A stretch of DNA of 64,000 nt, taken from the NCBI GenBank assembly GCA_021151835.1, contig JAGKWO010000001.1:186001-250000 (forward strand), read 5' to 3'. Below the pieces are notes generated by a model. That model saw nothing but the letters and a program-made list of their open reading frames with translations. It was not told where the DNA came from and searched no databases. Every line of letters starts with the position of its first letter. Position 1 is the stretch's first letter. The stretch comes from Gammaproteobacteria bacterium (GTDB taxonomy: Bacteria; Pseudomonadota; Gammaproteobacteria; Pseudomonadales; Cellvibrionaceae). The position numbers and the translations under genes are program-made. Below, one piece after another: positions 1 through 9,353 of the stretch.

Positions 1-345
1 CTCTTCGATAGACATCATATCTATCGAATCAATTGTGCCGCTATGCGATATTGAGGATTCAATTTTTGATAAGCGCTGGTGCTGCCATTGCAAGCTGGCG
101 TTGTTGGCATCAACGCAATGGAAATTTTTTACATCCAGATAATATGTGGTGTCATCGAATGCTATTGTTAGCGCTTCATCTGCCAGAGAAAATTGATTAG
201 CAAAATCAATCAAATGCTGAATGGTTGATTCGAGTTTTATTTTCAGGCTTTTTTCACGGCTTGATACAAAAATAAAACTCGAATCATTATTCATTTTTGC
301 CAGCATAATGAATAAGGCAGCCAATTTGTTATTAAAACTCGACAT
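1..345 (-). CDS. Partial unknown protein at left edge, last visible gene of the biosynthetic operon
   Basis: An open frame of 115 codons runs from an ATG at 345 to the left edge of the window without a stop, so the 3' end lies outside. A strong ribosome binding site (GGAGG, 7 bases before the ATG) supports this start. It lies 44 bases downstream of the carbamoyltransferase gene on the same strand, so it probably continues the same operon. The visible protein (MSSFNNKLAALFIMLAKMNN...) has a hydrophobic stretch near residues 8-17 and then a mixed hydrophilic sequence with no motif I recognise. I cannot assign a family or function. Its position makes a role in making, modifying or protecting against the cluster product plausible, but that is inference only. 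Confidence 0.7.
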   Translation of the reverse strand, partial: MSSFNNKLAALFIMLAKMNNDSSFIFVSSREKSLKIKLESTIQHLIDFANQFSLADEALTIAFDDTTYYLDVKNFHCVDANNASLQWQHQRLSKIESSISHSGTIDSIDMMSIEE

Positions 346-389
346 CCAGCACCTCCAGGAAGCGGCCACTGCTTATGGCCACCACATTC

Positions 390-2153
390 TTATATGTGAA
401 CAGCAGCCTCTAGCGAAAATGCGTCTAAAGATGCCTGATCTTTAGCAACAAGATAATCACCGATTGCCAGGTAATCTATATTTGTTCTTAGTACGGTTTT
501 TATTGCATCTTTAGGGGTGCAAACAACAGGTTCGCGATCATTAAATGAGGTATTCAATACCAGAGGAATCCCGGTTAGCTTGTGGAATTCTGATATCAAC
601 CGATGATATTTTGGATTTGTTCGGGAATCGACCCGCTGAATACGGGAAGTACCATCAACATGGACAACAGCAGGAATCCTGGCAATTTTATCTTTCTTAA
701 CCGGATAGGCCATCAACATATAGCGAGCAGCTTCAGCTTCCTTTTTAATATCAAACCATTCACCAGCATATTCAGTTAACACTGACGGACAAAATGGCCG
801 ATGATCCTCGCGGTGCTTCACTAACGAATTCAAGTATCTAACCATATCCGCATTACGCGGGTCGGCGAGCAAGGACCGGTTACCTAATGCCCTTGGCCCA
901 AACTCCATTGCGCCCTGAAACCAACCAATCACCTTGCCCCGGGCGATTAACCTGGCAACTTCAACTTCTATATTGTCCAACTTGATATGGAAAGCATTCG
1001 AGTTTTTGATTTCACTTAATATCTGGTCGTTATCAAATGAAGAACCTAAATAGGTGTGTTCCTGCTTTTGAGTTTCAATGGATTCAGGCTGCATAATCAA
1101 ATTATATGCATAGAATGCGCAGCCCAGGGCTGTTCCCGCGTCATTTGCCGCGGGTTGGATAAAAATGTTTTCAAACGGCCCTTGTTCAAACAAAATGGTG
1201 TTCGCAACACAATTTAACGCAACACCCCCTGCCATACATAAATTTTTACTTTTAGTTTGTGCATAAACAGTCTCACACAGGTGGAGCAAAATTTTTGTGG
1301 TCACCCGTTGTAACGCAGCCGCAATATTATAATGCGCCTCCAATAGCGGTTCATCGGCGTTTCTTTTCTTGATATTGAATAATGATTCGAGGGCGGAATA
1401 ATTTTCAAATCTGAAGTTTAATGTTTTCGCGTCGAGTAAAAATCCGTTTCCGCTGACATGCGCCAGATCCTCAAACTGCCGGGCATATATTTCCGGATCA
1501 CCAAATGAAGCAACACTCATCACCTTGCAAGCATCGTATTCCGAAAACCCTAAAAACTTGGAAAATTTTTCCCACAGAAACCCAATTGAATTGGGATAGT
1601 CGACAATAGAATTAAAGTGAATGTTTCTCTTGTTACCCTCCCCCAATGAGGCGGATTCGAACTCACCAATACCATCGATCGAAATAATGGCAGCATGGTC
1701 AAAACCGCTAGGATAGAAGGCCGAAGCGGCATGAGCCATTTCATGATCAACCCACATGAATTGCCCGGCAAAGCCTTGTTCTGTTAGCTGGCGCGGAATC
1801 GTCATAATACGATCAAAAAATTTCTGCTCACCTGTTTCCGTACCCCAACCTTCAGGCTCACAGGCCTCAGTCAAATTACGATGCCTGACCAATCGCTTGA
1901 TGGGATTAAACGAAACAGCAATCACATCCACTTGCTCTAACCTAATACCAGCCTTAGCCAGGCACTCATTAATTGCAAGATGCGGCAATAGATGGGGATT
2001 ATCCAGGTTAGCCGGTTTAGCATGCTTAACCCTGTTCAAGCGTTCTTCTTCAATTGCAAATAACAATTTACCATCAACAACAATAGCGGCTGACGATTCG
2101 TGGTAAACCGAATTCACACCTAACACTATCAGTCCTGCATTGGTATTATTCAT
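390..2153 (-). CDS. O-carbamoyltransferase, NodU/TobZ/CmcH family (carbamoyltransferase 1)
   Basis: Predicted to transfer a carbamoyl group from carbamoyl phosphate to a hydroxyl through a carbamoyl-adenylate. The family has an N-terminal ASKHA-fold domain and a C-terminal transfer domain. Visible family motifs include GVNSVYHESSAAIV at the N terminus, HEMAHAASAFYPSGF, SIDGIGEFES, AGGVALNCVAN, PAANDAGTALG, and the C-terminal FGPRALGNRSLLADPR, HRPFCPSVL and LNTSFN. The length (about 587 residues) is normal for the family. I chose the ATG at 2153, preceded by AAGG. An in-frame TTG at 2174 would add seven residues and overlap the upstream methyltransferase by 8 bases; either way the two genes are translationally close. 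It is one of two carbamoyltransferases in the cluster, so the product is probably carbamoylated twice or on two alternative positions. The family call is firm; the substrate is unknown. Confidence 0.93.
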   Translation of the reverse strand: MNNTNAGLIVLGVNSVYHESSAAIVVDGKLLFAIEEERLNRVKHAKPANLDNPHLLPHLAINECLAKAGIRLEQVDVIAVSFNPIKRLVRHRNLTEACEPEGWGTETGEQKFFDRIMTIPRQLTEQGFAGQFMWVDHEMAHAASAFYPSGFDHAAIISIDGIGEFESASLGEGNKRNIHFNSIVDYPNSIGFLWEKFSKFLGFSEYDACKVMSVASFGDPEIYARQFEDLAHVSGNGFLLDAKTLNFRFENYSALESLFNIKKRNADEPLLEAHYNIAAALQRVTTKILLHLCETVYAQTKSKNLCMAGGVALNCVANTILFEQGPFENIFIQPAANDAGTALGCAFYAYNLIMQPESIETQKQEHTYLGSSFDNDQILSEIKNSNAFHIKLDNIEVEVARLIARGKVIGWFQGAMEFGPRALGNRSLLADPRNADMVRYLNSLVKHREDHRPFCPSVLTEYAGEWFDIKKEAEAARYMLMAYPVKKDKIARIPAVVHVDGTSRIQRVDSRTNPKYHRLISEFHKLTGIPLVLNTSFNDREPVVCTPKDAIKTVLRTNIDYLAIGDYLVAKDQASLDAFSLEAAVHI

Positions 2154-2166
2154 ATCCTGGCCTTGA

Positions 2167-3150
2167 TTATTCAATTAGAGATTGTTCTTTTCCCAGTGGA
2201 GTAGTCCAGTTCTCATAAAGTTTTTTACTGTGCCTGTATTGAATAGAGCCATTTTTCCCTTTTTCAAAACAGATCATCACCATGAAAATATCTGTCACCT
2301 GATCTTTACTCGCCTGCACTTTCATTTTCTCCACCTGAGCGGGATCCATATCAAAAATGTCGACAAAGCGATCTACAAATTGGTTATAGCCAATCGGCTG
2401 ATGATCCAAATCGACAATGATCTCTTGATTAGGAAAATATTGTTCCAGCATTCGCGTGAGCAGGAATGGTTCTTTTTTATTACCGGGTGCCATGGTAACA
2501 ATCTGTACAAAACCATTTTCATTGAGATGATTAGTTAAATCGTTAAAAAGCGCATGCAAAAAATCCAACCCATAAATACCTGCTGCGCTATTGAGGTAAT
2601 AATTTTCGTTTTCCGGTGTCGGTTCAAATGGCGGATTGGAAATAATATAATCAAACTTTTCATTTTTAACGGGTTGGTAAATGTCATCCACGCAACCACT
2701 GCGTATATCCACGATATCCTGAACATTATTGATGACCACATTGAAGCCACCAATCGCCCTTGCTCGCGGATTAATATCCAGCGCAACAACTGACTTTGCC
2801 CCCAGCTTTGCCGCCTTGATAGATAAAATACCGGACCCCAAACCTATCTCAAGCACATGTTTGTTGTGCAAGCGTTCTTTTTCGAAGTAATCGTAAAAGA
2901 AAACCTGTTCAGGCTGTATTGGAATAACCTGGTCCCAACCTTTATATTCAAACCTATCGGTTAATACCGTGACATGCTCCGGCTTTATTTGACTGGCAAG
3001 CGTAGTAAGGAGTGTTCTCTCATTGACATCAATGCGAGCATCGTTATGTTCAAAACCATCATTGCTGGATAGCTCAAAAATGGAAAAATTTGCCATATAT
3101 CTTCTCGTAGTGATTTTGTTGATCTGATATTTTTTAAAACCAAATTCCAT
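2167..3150 (-). CDS. SAM-dependent methyltransferase with NPPF motif (HemK/PrmC-like fold)
   Basis: A class I methyltransferase. The SAM-binding motif VLEIGLGSGILSIKAAK is followed by the acidic loop ALDINPRA and by the motif IISNPPFEP. NPPF/NPPY in this position is typical of enzymes that methylate planar nitrogen (glutamine amide or base amino groups), so N-methylation of an amide or amino group of the product is a reasonable guess. Genomic context argues for a biosynthetic role rather than translation-factor methylation: it lies between the NRPS and carbamoyltransferase 1 on the same strand. The ATG at 3150 has a poor ribosome binding site; an internal ATG at 3096 (MANFSIF) is a possible alternative. 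A gap of 100 bases separates it from the NRPS stop. The fold call is firm; the substrate is inferred. Confidence 0.85.
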   Translation of the reverse strand: MEFGFKKYQINKITTRRYMANFSIFELSSNDGFEHNDARIDVNERTLLTTLASQIKPEHVTVLTDRFEYKGWDQVIPIQPEQVFFYDYFEKERLHNKHVLEIGLGSGILSIKAAKLGAKSVVALDINPRARAIGGFNVVINNVQDIVDIRSGCVDDIYQPVKNEKFDYIISNPPFEPTPENENYYLNSAAGIYGLDFLHALFNDLTNHLNENGFVQIVTMAPGNKKEPFLLTRMLEQYFPNQEIIVDLDHQPIGYNQFVDRFVDIFDMDPAQVEKMKVQASKDQVTDIFMVMICFEKGKNGSIQYRHSKKLYENWTTPLGKEQSLIE

Positions 3151-3250
3151 TGTTTATTTAAGGTCATCAACAAAGTTAACCCTCATCATCAGATATCGCT
3201 TTATCCTACTGGTATAACTAATGACTGGTTGTTAAGTTATCTTGCATAAT

Positions 3251-6200
3251 TCATTGCAAACAATTAATAACCGCCCGCAACGCTTTCATATTCAATGCCA
3301 AGAAGTTTTCCATTGTGCGCGCTGAATACATGGACGACGCATAAGACCAATGAATTGATAACATTCCCTCTGTGTAATAACCAATTGTTGAATAGGGTGG
3401 AAATGAATAAGTGCTGCCATCTGACGCAGGCGGGACATCATCACCAGAGTATTCCCTGGCTACCATAAAACCCTTTTGTTCAGGACGGGGAGTTAAACCA
3501 AAGACATTAAGGTTGAGCAATGGCTCAGGCAATTGTTGCATTTTTTCCCTGGCTTCGATGGAAGGATGCTGGTTGCGTAAAATGAGGAAATTTGCCTCCT
3601 TCCCTCTTAATTCATCGTACTGTTGCTTAACCGAGTAAACTATTTCTTTCAAACCGATATTATCAGGCAACTCAAAAAATACCCTCGGTTGCACCGGCAG
3701 TAAACCTACTGTACGCGAAAGATCAACCGGCTCATGCGCAAGCGATGAACGCCCATGATTGGTAACGGACATAAATAACACCCTGGAGCCGGACCACTCT
3801 GCATAAGCGAGCAATAGCGCGGTTAAACAAATATCCAACAAGGAAACATTTTCTGTACGTGGGATTACCTCAAGTAATGCGGTTTCTTCTTCTGTTAATG
3901 AATCCGTCAGCGTACATTGGTCAGCATCCGCCGTTAGTGCTTCAGCGTTTGTTTCTTTAGGTAAAGCCTGATATTTGTGCCAGGGTTTATTGAGCCAATA
4001 AACGAGATCATTATCCAGATCAGGGTGATTCGCATAACGCTCATAGGCTTCAGCCAGAGTTTTCAGGGAAGTGGTTTTTGGCGGTAAATTAATTGGCATA
4101 CCCGCATGCAATCGATCACAAGACCGTTCAAAATCACTAAAGAATATCTTCAATGAATAATTATCAATTAGATAATGATGAAATAGGAAAAACAGGCGTG
4201 AGTTTCTGCCAGCACCAAAATCAAAAAAGATTACCTTGAATAATATGCTGGATAAGTCCAGCGAAAATTGTGCTTCCGAACACAGGCGTTCAACCTCTTT
4301 ACTCGCCGCTTCTTCCGGGATATCAGACAAATCAACCACTTGCCACCAGGGCAACATTTCATCCGGAGACTGGAAATATTGATACCATTCGTTATTTTCC
4401 TTGCGCCATAAACTGCGCACACCATCATGATGGTTTACTACACCGACAGCCGCTTTATACAAAGTATCGCGACTGTAAGGCACTAATAACTCGCGTATGT
4501 GAGATACATTCCAATGCGATGTTACCCAGGTAGAGAACATATTGAGTATATTGGGGAGCAACGGCGCTTTACCTGTCACCAGAGCATAATCGCCCGCTGT
4601 TTCAACAGATACCTTTTCATTAGCGCGTGAACAGGTAGCAAATTCAAGCAGCTCGCGAATAGTAGGCGCTTCGTATATTTTTTCCGGCGCAAGCTTCACT
4701 CCGGCAAGCCCCAAATCTGCCACGGCATAAATAACCAATATCGAATTTCCCCCCAACTGGAAGAAATTATCCGTAACGCCTACACGTGGAACACCTAAAA
4801 CATCTTGCCAAACCGTGCAAAAAATCCGCTCAATGTCTGTCTGAGGTTCAATGTATTCTTGCCGTTTGGTTATTGATACGTCCGGATCAGGTAATGCCTT
4901 GCGATCCACTTTTCCATTAGGCGTTAGCGGAATGCCAGATAAAAAAGTAATCGCGCCGGGAACCATGTAGTCCGGTAAATGGGCCTGTAAATGCCCTGCT
5001 ATAGTTGCGATTTGATCCGATACATTTTTTGGCTCTGCCGCCCCAGTGTCGCCATCCGCTTTTTTAACGATGTAGGCCGCCAGAATTTTATGTTGTATAT
5101 CGGTTCCATGCGCAACGACCACAGCTTCAGCTACTGTTGGATGTTGCAACAAACAATTTTCTATTTCGCCAAGCTCTACACGAAATCCACGAATTTTAAT
5201 TTGATGATCAATTCGACCTAAAAATTCAATATTGCCATCATCAAGCCAACGAACAAGATCACCGGTTTTGTAAACCCGGATTACGCCAATATCCGGGAAA
5301 TTTTTGTGGACAAATTTTGCTGCTGTTAACTCGGGCTGGTTTAAATAACCAACCGCAAGGCCAACGCCACTAATTAATAGCTCGCCAGCAACACCAACCG
5401 GTTGCAATTGATCATAATCATTAACGACATAAAGCTGCGTATTACTCATCGGCTTACCGATATGCAATATCGATTGACCGGGAGTATACAAACCCATGCT
5501 CGCACATACCGTTGTTTCAGTAGGGCCATAGGCATTGATGAAACGCCGCCCGAATGACCATTTATCCGCTTGCGCCTGGGCGCAGGCTTCACCGGCAACA
5601 GCCAGGGTTTCAACCGATTGCCAATCCTCGATATTCATAAGCGGCAATAACACGGGTGGCAAGGTAACGTGAGTAATTGCGGTTGACTTGATAACCTTGT
5701 TTAGCTTTTCTGCTGACTGGGTTACCTCTTTCTTGATAAGCACCAGTGCCGCACCGGCGCAAAGTGCCATGGCACATTCCGAAATTGCGGCATCGAATGA
5801 AATTGAAGCAAACTGCAAAACCTTGCTAGCGGGTTTTACCGCAAACATTTCGATTTGCGCCAGCGCCAGGTTGTATAAGCCGGAATGCAGGATTAATGTC
5901 CCTTTCGGTTTACCCGTCGAGCCTGATGTATAAATAATATAAGCGAGGCTCTCTACTGATAGATTGACCGTTGCTGTATCAAGATTTTGTTTTGGGTGTT
6001 GTGCAATTTTTTCAGCAACTGAAGCCTCATCCAAACAAATAGTTGTGTATTGATTATCTTTATTGAATGCGAGTGCCAGGTCAGATGAGGTCAGGATAAT
6101 ATCTACGCCAGAATCATTTAACATATATTCCAGTCGCGAAGCGGGATAACCCGGATCCAATGGAACATAGGCGGCACCGGCCTTAAAGATAGCCAATAGC

Positions 6201-8179
6201 CCAACCACCATGTCAATACTGCGATCCATACACAGCCCGACAAAGGCACCCGTCTGGATTGGCAGTTGTACCAGGTAATGCGCTAACTGATTGGCTTTTT
6301 CGTTGAGCTCTTGATAAGTGAGCGATGTGCTTTCAAACATCAATGCTATTGCTGCGGGATACTTGCGCGCATTTAATTCAAATAATTCATGCATGCAAAG
6401 ATGTTTGGCATATTCAACCCTGGTGGCATTCCATGAATGTAAAACGAGTTGTTTCTCATCAGGAGTCAATAACGGTAAGACGCCGATTTTTGTGGTGCTT
6501 TGTATTCCGGATTGCGCCAGTAATGTTAAAAATTGCGTGGAAATGCGTTCAATCAATACCGAACTAATACGGTCAGCGTTGTACGTCCATGTACAACGAG
6601 TGCCGTCGTTCGCAATAAGTAAATGGATTAAAGCATCATTGGTAACACGTGGAGCTTCGTCGCCAATAGAAACAACGATGGGCCACCGTTGCATCGATGG
6701 AAATCTGGACAAATTGCGCAATGATGGATTGCGCATAACCATATCGCGTGCATAGGTGCCTTTTTCACTGAGTAACCGGCGTGCCTGGCTGACCTGGGCC
6801 ACCACCTCAACCACACTGGTATCCAAACTCAATGACAACTGGAGTGGCACTATTTCAGCAAAAAATGTCGCGAAATCCGCGCTATCTTTATGCAGGTTCG
6901 CATCGTGCAGGCCAACATTCAGCTCACCATCACCGTTAATACGAGCCAGATAAATCGCAAATACACCCAATAACCAATCAATGGCATTGCAACTATCTTC
7001 TAACGCACTGAATACATGAGCCGGCACATCAAAAGCATGATCTGCTTTTTTGTTTGACTGCTGCTTAAATCCAGCCTCACTTACGTAAGCCAAACCGGTG
7101 GGGTGTTTTTCATGCTGTAAAACATTTGCCCAATAGGTTTCACAGGGAGCATGTCGGCTACACAAATTCATCAAGGCGGATGACTGTGCTGGGGTTGGTA
7201 TCGGGAGCTGTTGGTGTACCGCCAATGAGAATAATGCAGGCAGGGTTGAAACCGACAGGGGCTTTCCATCCAATGTGCGCAGTGAGCTTAAGGCTACATC
7301 ATTGGTTTTTGTTGCTATTGAAAAAAAATCATAGGCACAATTCAGGATGGTGCCTGGCTCGGCCCAGTCAGACTGGGTATCAAGTATTTTAAGCTCACCC
7401 ACAATAATAAATTGATTGCCAATTTGTAATTTGGGCAATCCCAGTGGATTGTGAAAGACCCCAAAATGTAAACTGCGTACTAATGCCGACAGTTCTTGGG
7501 CGGTTTTATTCCATAGTAAAACGCAGCCGGCTGGCGGACGTTGGTGAAGAGGAAAAAAACTACGATTTTCCGCTGCTTGCGGTTTTGGTACAACTCTCGT
7601 GTTTTGTAACTCATCAATTAAAATAGTAAACGCGCGCAAGGCCGCATCCTGGCATTTCAAATTCAATGTCAAGGATGTTTCATTGCTGTCAATTGCAACA
7701 AATTCCTGTTGAAGAATAGCGCCGGCATCAACACGAGGCTCCATCAAATGCCAGCTAATTGCATGGGTAGACTCGCCAGCCATTAATGCCCATGCAGTGG
7801 CATGAGTACCGGCGTAGCGGGGCAAAGGTGAATCGTGGTAATTAATAGCGGCAATCCTGGCGAGCGATAAAATATTCGCGTCCAATATGAACGGATTCAC
7901 CACACTAAAAATAAAGTCGCACCCTGCCCCATCCAACAAATGAGTTAGTGATCGGGGCGACCTGGCATTAGGTATTGATTCTTGTTGTGCGCGTTGCAGC
8001 AAGTTTTCATCGGTAGAAATGATCGCAATGATGCTTGCGCCGCATTGGTTTAACAGCGTTGCGCAAGCCAGGGCCAGACTTCCCTGACCAATAATGACGC
8101 ATGCTGCACCTGTTGTTAATGTCAGGCGCCGATTTATCTTTACGTTATTTTCTTCGCGCTCAATCACATCAATTGACAT
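3251..8179 (-). CDS. Non-ribosomal peptide synthetase: formyltransferase - half condensation - adenylation - carrier - condensation
   Basis: A 1642-residue single-module NRPS. Residues about 20-320 form a formyltransferase domain like Fmt/LgrA-F; the catalytic Asn113-x-His115 and Asp151 are present. Residues about 385-565 match only the C-terminal lobe of a condensation domain and have no HHxxxDG. The adenylation domain spans about 590-1095 (YTSGSTGKPKG at 750-760, NAYGPTE, NGKVDR). A carrier domain follows with LGGNS, phosphopantetheine Ser1146. A second condensation domain starts near 1205 with HHYLIDN at 1334-1340, so His1335 and Asp1339 are kept and the usual Gly is Asn. There is no thioesterase, so the terminal condensation domain probably releases the aminoacyl group onto a free amine or hydroxyl. 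Reading the binding pocket gives D-A-S-V-A-A-A-V-C-K, closest in style to aromatic (Phe/Tyr) codes. The likely intermediate is an N-formyl-aminoacyl thioester. It sits mid-operon among sugar-type tailoring genes. Confidence 0.94.
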   Translation of the reverse strand: MSIDVIEREENNVKINRRLTLTTGAACVIIGQGSLALACATLLNQCGASIIAIISTDENLLQRAQQESIPNARSPRSLTHLLDGAGCDFIFSVVNPFILDANILSLARIAAINYHDSPLPRYAGTHATAWALMAGESTHAISWHLMEPRVDAGAILQQEFVAIDSNETSLTLNLKCQDAALRAFTILIDELQNTRVVPKPQAAENRSFFPLHQRPPAGCVLLWNKTAQELSALVRSLHFGVFHNPLGLPKLQIGNQFIIVGELKILDTQSDWAEPGTILNCAYDFFSIATKTNDVALSSLRTLDGKPLSVSTLPALFSLAVHQQLPIPTPAQSSALMNLCSRHAPCETYWANVLQHEKHPTGLAYVSEAGFKQQSNKKADHAFDVPAHVFSALEDSCNAIDWLLGVFAIYLARINGDGELNVGLHDANLHKDSADFATFFAEIVPLQLSLSLDTSVVEVVAQVSQARRLLSEKGTYARDMVMRNPSLRNLSRFPSMQRWPIVVSIGDEAPRVTNDALIHLLIANDGTRCTWTYNADRISSVLIERISTQFLTLLAQSGIQSTTKIGVLPLLTPDEKQLVLHSWNATRVEYAKHLCMHELFELNARKYPAAIALMFESTSLTYQELNEKANQLAHYLVQLPIQTGAFVGLCMDRSIDMVVGLLAIFKAGAAYVPLDPGYPASRLEYMLNDSGVDIILTSSDLALAFNKDNQYTTICLDEASVAEKIAQHPKQNLDTATVNLSVESLAYIIYTSGSTGKPKGTLILHSGLYNLALAQIEMFAVKPASKVLQFASISFDAAISECAMALCAGAALVLIKKEVTQSAEKLNKVIKSTAITHVTLPPVLLPLMNIEDWQSVETLAVAGEACAQAQADKWSFGRRFINAYGPTETTVCASMGLYTPGQSILHIGKPMSNTQLYVVNDYDQLQPVGVAGELLISGVGLAVGYLNQPELTAAKFVHKNFPDIGVIRVYKTGDLVRWLDDGNIEFLGRIDHQIKIRGFRVELGEIENCLLQHPTVAEAVVVAHGTDIQHKILAAYIVKKADGDTGAAEPKNVSDQIATIAGHLQAHLPDYMVPGAITFLSGIPLTPNGKVDRKALPDPDVSITKRQEYIEPQTDIERIFCTVWQDVLGVPRVGVTDNFFQLGGNSILVIYAVADLGLAGVKLAPEKIYEAPTIRELLEFATCSRANEKVSVETAGDYALVTGKAPLLPNILNMFSTWVTSHWNVSHIRELLVPYSRDTLYKAAVGVVNHHDGVRSLWRKENNEWYQYFQSPDEMLPWWQVVDLSDIPEEAASKEVERLCSEAQFSLDLSSILFKVIFFDFGAGRNSRLFFLFHHYLIDNYSLKIFFSDFERSCDRLHAGMPINLPPKTTSLKTLAEAYERYANHPDLDNDLVYWLNKPWHKYQALPKETNAEALTADADQCTLTDSLTEEETALLEVIPRTENVSLLDICLTALLLAYAEWSGSRVLFMSVTNHGRSSLAHEPVDLSRTVGLLPVQPRVFFELPDNIGLKEIVYSVKQQYDELRGKEANFLILRNQHPSIEAREKMQQLPEPLLNLNVFGLTPRPEQKGFMVAREYSGDDVPPASDGSTYSFPPYSTIGYYTEGMLSIHWSYASSMYSARTMENFLALNMKALRAVINCLQ

Positions 8180-8234
8180 GCTACAACCCCAACCCTAATT
8201 TGATTTTTTCCATAACCCGCTACCGATGAGTTAA

Positions 8235-9332
8235 TTAAAACTCCACATGATCGGTCCAACCACGATTATCCTCTGCCACTTTTTGCCATAGGCAGATATT
8301 CGAATACTCTGGTGTATCAACAGCAACATAGTCCGGTCTATTGGCTGCTATGTATTTAATGATGGCTGGCATTGCAGGTAATTCTTTATCCGGCATCATG
8401 ATATAACCACCCATCTCGGTTAGATGACTGGCGTAAGTAAAATCAATAAAGAAGTCTTCAAACCGGCATCCGCCCGCCACAAAGGTAAACTGGAATTTTT
8501 CTTCCAGGTCGCACAACTTTGGCAAGGCAATATGGGATAAACTTTTTAATAAACGCAGCCGATCAAAGCAACCAATTGCTTTTAGATTATCGGGCCCTTT
8601 CGTACAGTAAATAAGTGAGTCAATCGCAGTGTGCTTTTCGCCCGTTGCTGTGAGTATTGCCATGGCAGAAGCGCCCTCACCCAGGCCGATTTCCAACGTG
8701 CGAGTAATTTTATGTTTGGCGAGAAACTCAAAGATATAATGGCAATTCAGCAATTCCATCGCCATGTATCCCAAATCCATTTTTTGATAAAATTCGGTAA
8801 TCCTGTTATCCGGTGAGTTAAATCCAAGCAGGGTAAATTCTTCAATTTTCAAGCGTGACTCACCGCCTTCTTGCGGAAAAGCAACGTAAAAAGAAAAGTT
8901 CAGCACCTCTTCATGCTCACTGATGAATTTACCTTTATCATCAACGAATTCTTCCAATGAAATAATTACACTCACCAAGTCGCGTGCAGCGGGCTGGGTG
9001 CAGCTGTAAATTCGCTTATCACCGGTCGCCACATGCACGGTTTCCATTTTTAATATCAAGCCCGCTCCATGACTCACGCAATAACGCAATGCCAACTGAT
9101 GGGACGCAAAGACTTTCGCCGATATGCCGCTTTTATAAATAGCGCTATTGATACTCACCCAAGGCCAATCGTCACCGTGACGGGCAACCTGGTGCACAAC
9201 GACATCCACTATCGATTGCCCGGCACGGGAAGTAATTAAACTGCCTGCATCAGGAGCAGAAACCCCGGAACCAAAAGCATCACAAAATGACAACCAATTA
9301 CCATTTTTTAAAATGTTATAACTATCCATCAT
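8235..9332 (-). CDS. Class I SAM methyltransferase-like tailoring protein
   Basis: A protein of 365 residues. Residues 214-220 (EIGLGEG) with the downstream Asp238 form a typical glycine-rich SAM-binding motif of the Methyltransf_24 / CmcI-like group. The first 200 residues match nothing I recognise and may be a substrate-binding domain. The C-terminal part has the alternating beta strands expected of a Rossmann fold, but I do not see an obvious metal-binding DD motif, so catalytic activity is likely but not certain. I chose the ATG pair at 9332; a TTG 15 bases upstream is open in frame. It lies 21 bases after the deacetylase and 55 bases before the NRPS on the same strand, so it is part of the same operon and probably O- or N-methylates the product. 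Confidence 0.75.
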   Translation of the reverse strand: MMDSYNILKNGNWLSFCDAFGSGVSAPDAGSLITSRAGQSIVDVVVHQVARHGDDWPWVSINSAIYKSGISAKVFASHQLALRYCVSHGAGLILKMETVHVATGDKRIYSCTQPAARDLVSVIISLEEFVDDKGKFISEHEEVLNFSFYVAFPQEGGESRLKIEEFTLLGFNSPDNRITEFYQKMDLGYMAMELLNCHYIFEFLAKHKITRTLEIGLGEGASAMAILTATGEKHTAIDSLIYCTKGPDNLKAIGCFDRLRLLKSLSHIALPKLCDLEEKFQFTFVAGGCRFEDFFIDFTYASHLTEMGGYIMMPDKELPAMPAIIKYIAANRPDYVAVDTPEYSNICLWQKVAEDNRGWTDHVEF

Positions 9333-9353
9333 CAAGTTACCCAACAAAAAGCA

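Noticed and set aside
221..445. Plus-strand frame of 74 codons over the left edge.
   Set aside because: It runs antisense to the partial gene at 1-345 (which has a strong ribosome binding site) and the end of carbamoyltransferase 1; no support of its own.
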